In this document: positions 7,599 to 11,765 of the stretch, piece by piece | Layout: every line of letters begins with the position of its first letter | How positions within the stretch are numbered: the first letter of the stretch is position 1 | Source: Coemansia sp. RSA 1804 | Lineage: Eukaryota; Kickxellomycota; Kickxellomycetes; Kickxellales; Kickxellaceae | NCBI GenBank assembly: GCA_027578815.1 | Contig: JANBTH010000751.1 | Span: forward strand, 1-11,765 | Direction: 5' to 3' | Length of the DNA: 11,765 bases | The notes under the pieces: generated by a model | Databases searched by the model: none | Seen by the model: only the letters and a program-made list of their open reading frames with translations | What the model was told of the DNA's origin: nothing | Program-made: the position numbers and the translations under genes

Positions 7599-8333
7599 AT
7601 GCAGGACACAATCAAGGCCGTGATCTTCGACATTGGCGGCGTGGTGGTCAAGTCGCCATTCATTGCGATATCGCAGTACGAGCGGGAGAACGGGCTCCCA
7701 GCCAACTACATCAACGTAGCGCTGTCCAAGCATGGCAGCGACGGTGCGTTCCAGCAGTACGAGCGCGGCGAGATCAGCCACGAGCAGTTCATCGACCAAT
7801 GGACCGATGAGCTCAACGACACCGAGGCCAACAACCGCGCGTACCGGCGGTACCTGGCGCGCCGCAAGCTGGATGTGCACATGGTGCTTCCAAGGAAGAC
7901 ACGCATCAACGGCAGTGTAGTGTTTGCGCGGATGATGGAGATCTCGGCTACGCCCAACCACTGCATTGTCGACCTCGTCCGCTGGCTCCGTCGCAACGGG
8001 TACCGCGTGGCTGCGCTGACTAACAACTTCAACAACGATGCGACGTCGGGGAAGATGCGTGACGAGGTGCTTGCCCCGCTGTTTGATGCCTTCTTCGAGT
8101 CCACCGTTGTGGGGCTTCGGAAGCCCGATCCCAGATTCTACATCCACGCCTGCAACTCGCTGGAGGTCCGTCCGTCAGAGGTCGTTTTCCTCGATGACAT
8201 CCCTGCCAATCTGCGTGCTGCCGATGCGCTGGGAATGGCTGCCGTGTCCGTCAGCATCGGCAACGAGGACAGGGCTGTTGAGGCCGTCAAGCGGATTCTG
8301 CGCTCCCGCGGCCTCAAGTCTGCAAACCTCTGA
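7599..8333 (+). CDS. HAD-superfamily hydrolase, EPHX2 N-terminal / ACAD10-like subfamily IA
   Basis: A 244-residue HAD-like hydrolase. Motif I is VIFDIGGVV with nucleophile D11; motif II is T141 in ALTNN; motif III is K175 in RKPDP; motif IV is D199-D200 in VVFLDDIPANL. The all-helical cap lies between motifs I and II (about 18-125). The stretch PSEVVFLDDIPANLRAADALGM closely resembles the phosphatase domain of mammalian soluble epoxide hydrolase (EPHX2) and the HAD domain of ACAD10; here it stands alone. The usual acid/base Asp two residues after the nucleophile is Gly (G13), a variation also known in ACAD10-like and YihX-like members, so activity may be altered. The start is fixed: in-frame TAA at 7575-7577 and no ATG between. 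A phosphatase acting on a small phosphorylated metabolite is likely; substrate unknown. Location unclear, no targeting signal seen. Confidence 0.88.
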   Translation: MQDTIKAVIFDIGGVVVKSPFIAISQYERENGLPANYINVALSKHGSDGAFQQYERGEISHEQFIDQWTDELNDTEANNRAYRRYLARRKLDVHMVLPRKTRINGSVVFARMMEISATPNHCIVDLVRWLRRNGYRVAALTNNFNNDATSGKMRDEVLAPLFDAFFESTVVGLRKPDPRFYIHACNSLEVRPSEVVFLDDIPANLRAADALGMAAVSVSIGNEDRAVEAVKRILRSRGLKSANL

Positions 8334-8664
8334 CCTGACTATTGCTGTTTAATTAGATTTCACTCCCCATAAAATCATCGAAGGCTTGCTGGGCTTGATT
8401 CACCTTTCCCCGTTTTTATTTCACCTTCTACCATAGATAAACCTCACAAGCAGCTTTTTTTGCAATTGACATTAGCAATTCTCGTTAAATCGTGTCCTTC
8501 TTTCTCTTTCTTTTTCTTTTGAAGCTTGCATTTGAGTATCTTTTTGTTTCTGTCGTTATTGCGAATTCTCATTCTACTTGTCAGTCGTCTTGATTTGCGG
8601 AAGGAAATTGGCTATCGAAAGGAGAAGAGGAAGGCGGTAGCAGAACAAGAAGAATAAAACAAAA
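8334..8664. promoter_or_regulatory. Intergenic region: HAD 3' end and DHODH promoter
   Basis: 331 bases with no plus-strand ATG at all, while the other strand has six. It is T-rich, with a C/T run at about 8492-8520 and an A-rich stretch right before the DHODH start. ATAAAA-type variants near 8370 could serve HAD 3'-end formation. An AATAAA at 8653-8658 sits next to the DHODH start codon and is probably just leader sequence. No RNA gene seen. Confidence 0.5.
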
Positions 8665-9993
8665 ATGTACAAACCTGGCTTCTCGCGCATCACGGCGCGC
8701 GTTCAGTCGGCACCAATGCTGAGGTGCGTGAGGTCGTTTGGCAGCAACGCCGCACAGAAGCCGCAGCCTCCCTCTCTTCTGCGCAACATTATCTGGACAG
8801 CTACAACTGCAACGGTTGCCGGACTGGGTTATCTGTACGTGACTGACGCAAGCGCTGGAGTGCACAAATACGTGACCACGCCGGTTGTGCGGCTTCTGGA
8901 TCCCGAGGATGCCCATAATCTGTCGATTGGCGCGCTTAAGCACGGACTTGGCCCTGTGGATCGCAAGTCCGACAATCCTCTTCTTGAGATCGAGCTGTGG
9001 GGCAAGAAGGTGTCCAACCCCGTCGGATTGGCTGCTGGGTTTGACAAGAATGCCGAGGCTGTCGGCGGTCTCTTTGGGCTTGGCTTTGGGCTAGTCGAGG
9101 TTGGTAGCATTACGCCGGTTGCGCAGGAAGGAAATCCAAGACAAAGACTGTTTCGCATCGACGAGAGTGACGCTGTGATCAACCGCATGGGTCTGAACAA
9201 CGATGGCGTACAAGTGTGTGGCGATCGGATTCGCTCGAGGTTCTGGCGACTGGCGGCTTCGCAGAGCAAACAGAAGGGCGAGACCGTGGCATCGCTGGCA
9301 AGCGCAATGAACAGATCTGCATGCGCCAACCAGCTGCTGGGCGTCAATCTGGGAAAGAACAAGTCCTCGCCAAACGACTCTTACGACGACTACGTCTATG
9401 GCCTGCTTAATCTCGGCCCATATGCCGACTATGTTGTTGTCAACGTCAGCTGCCCCAACGTCAAAAACATTGCTGCCAGCTCAGACATTGGCGTACTCGA
9501 ATCCACTATTGCCGAGGTGGTTAGGGCGCGCAACAAGATGCCAAACTACCGTCCGCCCGTTGTTCTCAAGATTGGTCCCGACAACAACAACGATCAGCTG
9601 AAGCTCATTGCCCAGCTGGCACTTGATTACAGGATTGATGGCATCATCGCAACGAACACAACACGTCTGCGTCCAGAAGGCCTAGTCGATTCCCAGGACA
9701 TTGCGAAGGAAGAAGGCGGCTTGAGTGGCCGGCCATTGCGCGACATGGCACTGGCAACAACACGCGAGATGTACCGACTGACAAACGGCAGAATCCCCAT
9801 CATCGGGTGCGGCGGAATCAGCTCTGCGGCCGATGCGCTTGCCTTTGCTAAGGCTGGTGCTACTTGTGTGCAGATATACACGAGCATGACGTACGATGGT
9901 CCCGGCAAGGCTCGCGAGATCAAGGACGGTCTTGTTGATCTGCTCAAAGGCCGCAAGTGGACTGACGTTGTTGGCGAAGATGCAAGAAAGTAG
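8665..9993 (+). CDS. DHODH: Dihydroorotate dehydrogenase (quinone), class 2, mitochondrial
   Basis: A 442-residue flavoenzyme oxidising dihydroorotate to orotate in pyrimidine synthesis and passing electrons to ubiquinone at the inner mitochondrial membrane. Residues 1-30 are Arg/Ser-rich with no acidic residue (presequence, MLRCVRSFGS at 18-27). A hydrophobic stretch at about 42-59 is the membrane anchor. Then comes the quinone-tunnel helix region (HKYVTTPVVRLLDPEDAHNLSI). The FMN barrel shows GLAAGFDKNAEA (K128), INRMGLNNDG, LGVNLGKNK, VVNVSCPN with S262 as the class 2 catalytic base, LKIGPD (K302), IATNTT (N331), and the FMN-phosphate motifs GCGGISSAADA and QIYTSMTYDGPG. The frame is intronless. 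An in-frame TAG at 8638-8640 with no ATG between fixes the start. An insertion (about 195-222, Ser/Lys/Ala-rich) precedes LLGVNLGK. Codon use is less GC3-biased than in the dipeptidase. Function is secure from motifs. Confidence 0.96.
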   Translation: MYKPGFSRITARVQSAPMLRCVRSFGSNAAQKPQPPSLLRNIIWTATTATVAGLGYLYVTDASAGVHKYVTTPVVRLLDPEDAHNLSIGALKHGLGPVDRKSDNPLLEIELWGKKVSNPVGLAAGFDKNAEAVGGLFGLGFGLVEVGSITPVAQEGNPRQRLFRIDESDAVINRMGLNNDGVQVCGDRIRSRFWRLAASQSKQKGETVASLASAMNRSACANQLLGVNLGKNKSSPNDSYDDYVYGLLNLGPYADYVVVNVSCPNVKNIAASSDIGVLESTIAEVVRARNKMPNYRPPVVLKIGPDNNNDQLKLIAQLALDYRIDGIIATNTTRLRPEGLVDSQDIAKEEGGLSGRPLRDMALATTREMYRLTNGRIPIIGCGGISSAADALAFAKAGATCVQIYTSMTYDGPGKAREIKDGLVDLLKGRKWTDVVGEDARK

Positions 9994-10595
9994 CTAAGAT
10001 TCTCTTCTTTTTTCTTACTAGTGTTTTCTTTACTTTTATTTGCCACTGTTTACATTCAAATTCTCCTGCTAAAAAGCATATTTGCACATACCGCTTGTGA
10101 GCCACATGATCTATTTTCAATCTAAATCATGATCTGGATCTGTATTCAGATTTGGGCTGGAGTGTTGCCACTTGCATTCATATCCACATTTTCACCAGGG
10201 CAATTGTTTGTAGACGCAACACGGCTGTCTGGAGATAGCATACAAGCAGTGGCTTTTCTGAAGGTTTCAAGTACATTTAAACCGCCTTGATACACAAAAA
10301 AGAAACACACAACGCTCTTTCACAAAAGCAAAACAATAAACATCCTTCTATGAATATGAAAATAGCGGCCGCTTTTGCACCAGATTAGCAACACGCATTC
10401 AATGCGCTGCGAATAATGATGTGATTTTCTCCACAAAACTCTTGTTTGTGCTTCTGGGGTTTTAGGCGTTCAGCCGATTCAAAACAGCGCATCCAGTCTG
10501 TCACCGCAAGTCATCTCGCCTCACAAGAAAACAGCAATTGGCAGTCGTGGTGCTTTTTGGCACTGCAGCATGCTCTCTCTGCTGCTCGCTGCATG
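9994..10595. other. Gene-free stretch after DHODH
   Basis: About 600 AT-rich bases. The left part is the DHODH 3' UTR; an AATAAA at 10335-10340 is a possible but distant poly(A) signal. A small hairpin (5-base arms, 4-base loop) lies at 10138-10151. Short frames near 10446-10759 on both strands have no motif or coding-like composition. I see no tRNA, transposon ends or long repeats here. Confidence 0.4.
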
Positions 10596-10908
10596 CAGCT
10601 TATCCCAGTCTCCTCACAGTCTTTTGGCCGCGGTCTCACACCAGCTTTTTGTTGCGGAAACAAGCAAAACTCGGTGGTCCAACGCTCGGGCACAGGCTAG
10701 ACTGGTCTTCTTCTCCCCTCTCCATTATTAGGAGAATTAGTGCTTTATCATCTTTTTAGTCCAAAAGTGTCCAGAATACTGTGCATTATTGTTTTTGTTT
10801 CTGTTCTCTTTTTCTCTTTTATCCGTGTGCCACAAAGACAAGGTTTCAGAAGAACCGCTCTTGCACTTTTTTGTCTTTCTTATCTTGCCTTCATCTTCTT
10901 ATAGCTTT

Positions 10909-10915
10909 TATATAA
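10909..10915 (+). promoter_or_regulatory. TATA-like element (TATATAA)
   Basis: A good TATA match 392 bases ahead of the ATG at 11307, in a T-rich context. If used, the leader would be about 350 bases. A/T-rich surroundings make chance occurrence likely. Confidence 0.35.
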
Positions 10916-10996
10916 TCTTATTATAACAACTGTTTGTATTTCTGTTTCGCTGTTGTTGGTTTATTCCGCATTCTCCAGACTCCTTTTTTAAACTAA

Positions 10997-11043
10997 ACTA
11001 CGACTACGGCTTTGGCTTTAACTTTGACGTTTACTACGACTAC
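10997..11043. repeat. 11-base direct repeat ACTACGACTAC, two copies
   Basis: Identical copies at 10997-11007 and 11033-11043, offset by 36 bases, flanking a run of NNY triplets (GGC, TTT, AAC, GAC, GTT). In one frame this reads as a Tyr/Phe/Asp/Gly string closed by TAA, but there is no ATG for it. Probably low-complexity leader DNA. Confidence 0.5.
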
Positions 11044-11306
11044 TAATAATAATACCGAGAGCACGCACGTATACACACAGCTCAAACACACTCTGTGGCA
11101 GAATAAACAGCCAGAGCTGAAACACAAATACTAGTTGGTCCCAGGCACGCAGATACACCCGTTATATCGGGTTCCTCTCCTTGTTGGCGCCTACCACCAT
11201 TCTTGCCCGTGTATCCAGGGCATAGACAGCCGGACTCGAAACAACTATCTTTAAACTGAAAGCAGGAGGGCGCTAGGCAGACTGTAGCACCCTCCCGCGT
11301 CTAACA

Positions 11307-11496
11307 ATGTCGGGGACTGGAGTTTCAGATCCTTCTGTGCCTGAAAACAGCGCAAGCGCTTCTTCATTGTCTGCTGCTAGCTCCGAAGGAAGAGCTGAAC
11401 AACCCACGCCGCATCAAACCAAAGACAAAGCCAACAGGAGCGGTAAGCAGACACTGTCAGCCAGCGCCTACGACAGGATCGCTAAACCACATGGTG
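11307..11496 (+). CDS. First exon of an unrecognised Ser/Ala-rich protein, continuing past the window
   Basis: 63 complete codons plus one base. ATG at 11307 has A at -3, is the first ATG in over 700 bases, and follows an in-frame TAG at 11274-11276. The first 45 residues are rich in Ser, Ala, Thr, Pro and Gly and look disordered. The last part (SASAYDRIAKPHG) looks more ordered and may open a conserved domain. A GTAAGT donor right after position 11496 (phase 1) and a TACTAAC branch site downstream support splicing. Read through unspliced, the frame would stop at 11540 and give only 77 residues. I do not recognise the family. Confidence 0.55.
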
Positions 11497-11607
11497 GTAA
11501 GTGTGGCGATATTGAGGAACCTTTTTTCCTTTGCCAATGATGCATACTAACCGATAAGGACTCTGCTGACAAACTTGAAGGTCAGAGTACATTTGTTGTC
11601 ATTTCAG
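11497..11607 (+). other. Predicted phase 1 intron (acceptor uncertain)
   Basis: GTAAGTGT donor at 11497 and a perfect TACTAAC branch site at 11545-11551; a second branch-like CTGAC is at 11566-11570. Candidate acceptors are AG ending at 11580, 11585 or 11607; the last follows the best pyrimidine-rich run (TTGTCATTTCAG). All three lead into frames that stop within about 110 bases (TGA 11642-11644 or TAA 11691-11693), so a later acceptor (for example 11672, 11739 or 11746) or a second intron is likely. The end given here is the best local acceptor, not a firm boundary. Confidence 0.4.
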
Positions 11608-11765
11608 GGACACGCTTGTTGTTTCTTTTTTTGCGGAATTGTGATTCCATCCGTGGATCCAGTTGCCTAGAGCCATGTTGTTTAACGCTATAAACCGCAC
11701 TTATAGTATGGGGTGGCGATACTTGCCCTGCTTATCCAGTCATCAGAATACGGCATATTGGTGCT

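Larger units (their letters stand above)
10596..11306 (+). promoter_or_regulatory. Putative promoter and long ATG-free leader of the right-edge gene
   Basis: 711 bases with no ATG on the plus strand, ending exactly at the start codon at 11307; seven ATGs are present on the opposite strand. It includes C/T-rich runs (about 10700-10722 and 10791-10820), a TATATAA element, and a part richer in A and C (about 11050-11150). This fits a promoter followed by a long leader kept clear of upstream starts, possibly with a leader intron I cannot place. Confidence 0.45.

Noticed and set aside
7506..8147. 213-codon minus-strand frame opposite the HAD gene
   Set aside because: Antisense shadow without motifs; all four HAD motifs lie on the plus strand.
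10446..10759. Short open frames on both strands in the gap after DHODH
   Set aside because: Mutually overlapping, no motif, no coding-like codon use.
11225..11250. T-arm-like TTCGAGT on the minus strand near 11235-11245
   Set aside because: The flanking bases do not pair as a T stem, and no acceptor, D or anticodon arm could be found.
1..11765. A gene cluster, mobile element, CRISPR array or defence-type system
   Set aside because: The genes are conserved housekeeping types with separate promoters. I found no transposase, terminal repeats, regularly spaced repeats or co-directional functional grouping.

Overview
This window looks like a compact, gene-dense stretch of a fungal nuclear genome. 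The evidence is a condensin HEAT-repeat subunit, a Dug1-type dipeptidase, a Dap1/MAPR cytochrome b5-like protein, a class 2 mitochondrial dihydroorotate dehydrogenase and a yeast-style TACTAAC branch site. Coding regions are GC-rich with many G/C-ending codons. Intergenic DNA is AT-rich with long C/T tracts ahead of start codons. The near absence of introns, the short intergenic gaps and the codon style remind me of Kickxellomycotina (Coemansia-like) fungi, but that placement is an inference at about 40%.

Layout: (1) 3458 to beyond position 1, minus strand: condensin complex subunit 1 (Ycs4/Cnd1/NCAPD2), intronless over 1,152 codons and cut by the left edge. (2) 3459-4183: divergent promoter region with a clear TATA box for the rightward gene. 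(3) 4184-5881, plus: M20 metallodipeptidase (Dug1/CNDP2 family) with a 90-residue mitochondrial-type leader ahead of the canonical start. (4) 6513-7250, plus: MAPR/Dap1-like haem-binding protein with one membrane segment and a KEKE-like charged tail. (5) 7599-8333, plus: HAD-superfamily hydrolase of the EPHX2-N/ACAD10 type. (6) 8665-9993, plus: mitochondrial class 2 dihydroorotate dehydrogenase. (7) 9994-11306: the longest gene-free stretch; its last 711 bases hold no ATG on the plus strand and look like a long leader or promoter. (8) 11307 to beyond the right edge, plus: first exon of an unrecognised Ser/Ala-rich protein, ending at a GTAAGT donor, the only convincing intron in the window.

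The genes do not form an obvious pathway or operon. Each plus-strand gene has its own upstream region. A loose mitochondrial/redox theme exists: DHODH feeds ubiquinone, Dap1 relatives bind haem, and Dug1 handles Cys-Gly from glutathione. I read this as chance neighbourhood rather than a system. I saw no mobile element, CRISPR array, rRNA or convincing tRNA. The points most worth a second look are the dual-start dipeptidase, the ATG-depleted leaders (711 and 331 bases), the HAD protein lacking the second motif-I aspartate, and the unresolved gene at the right edge.
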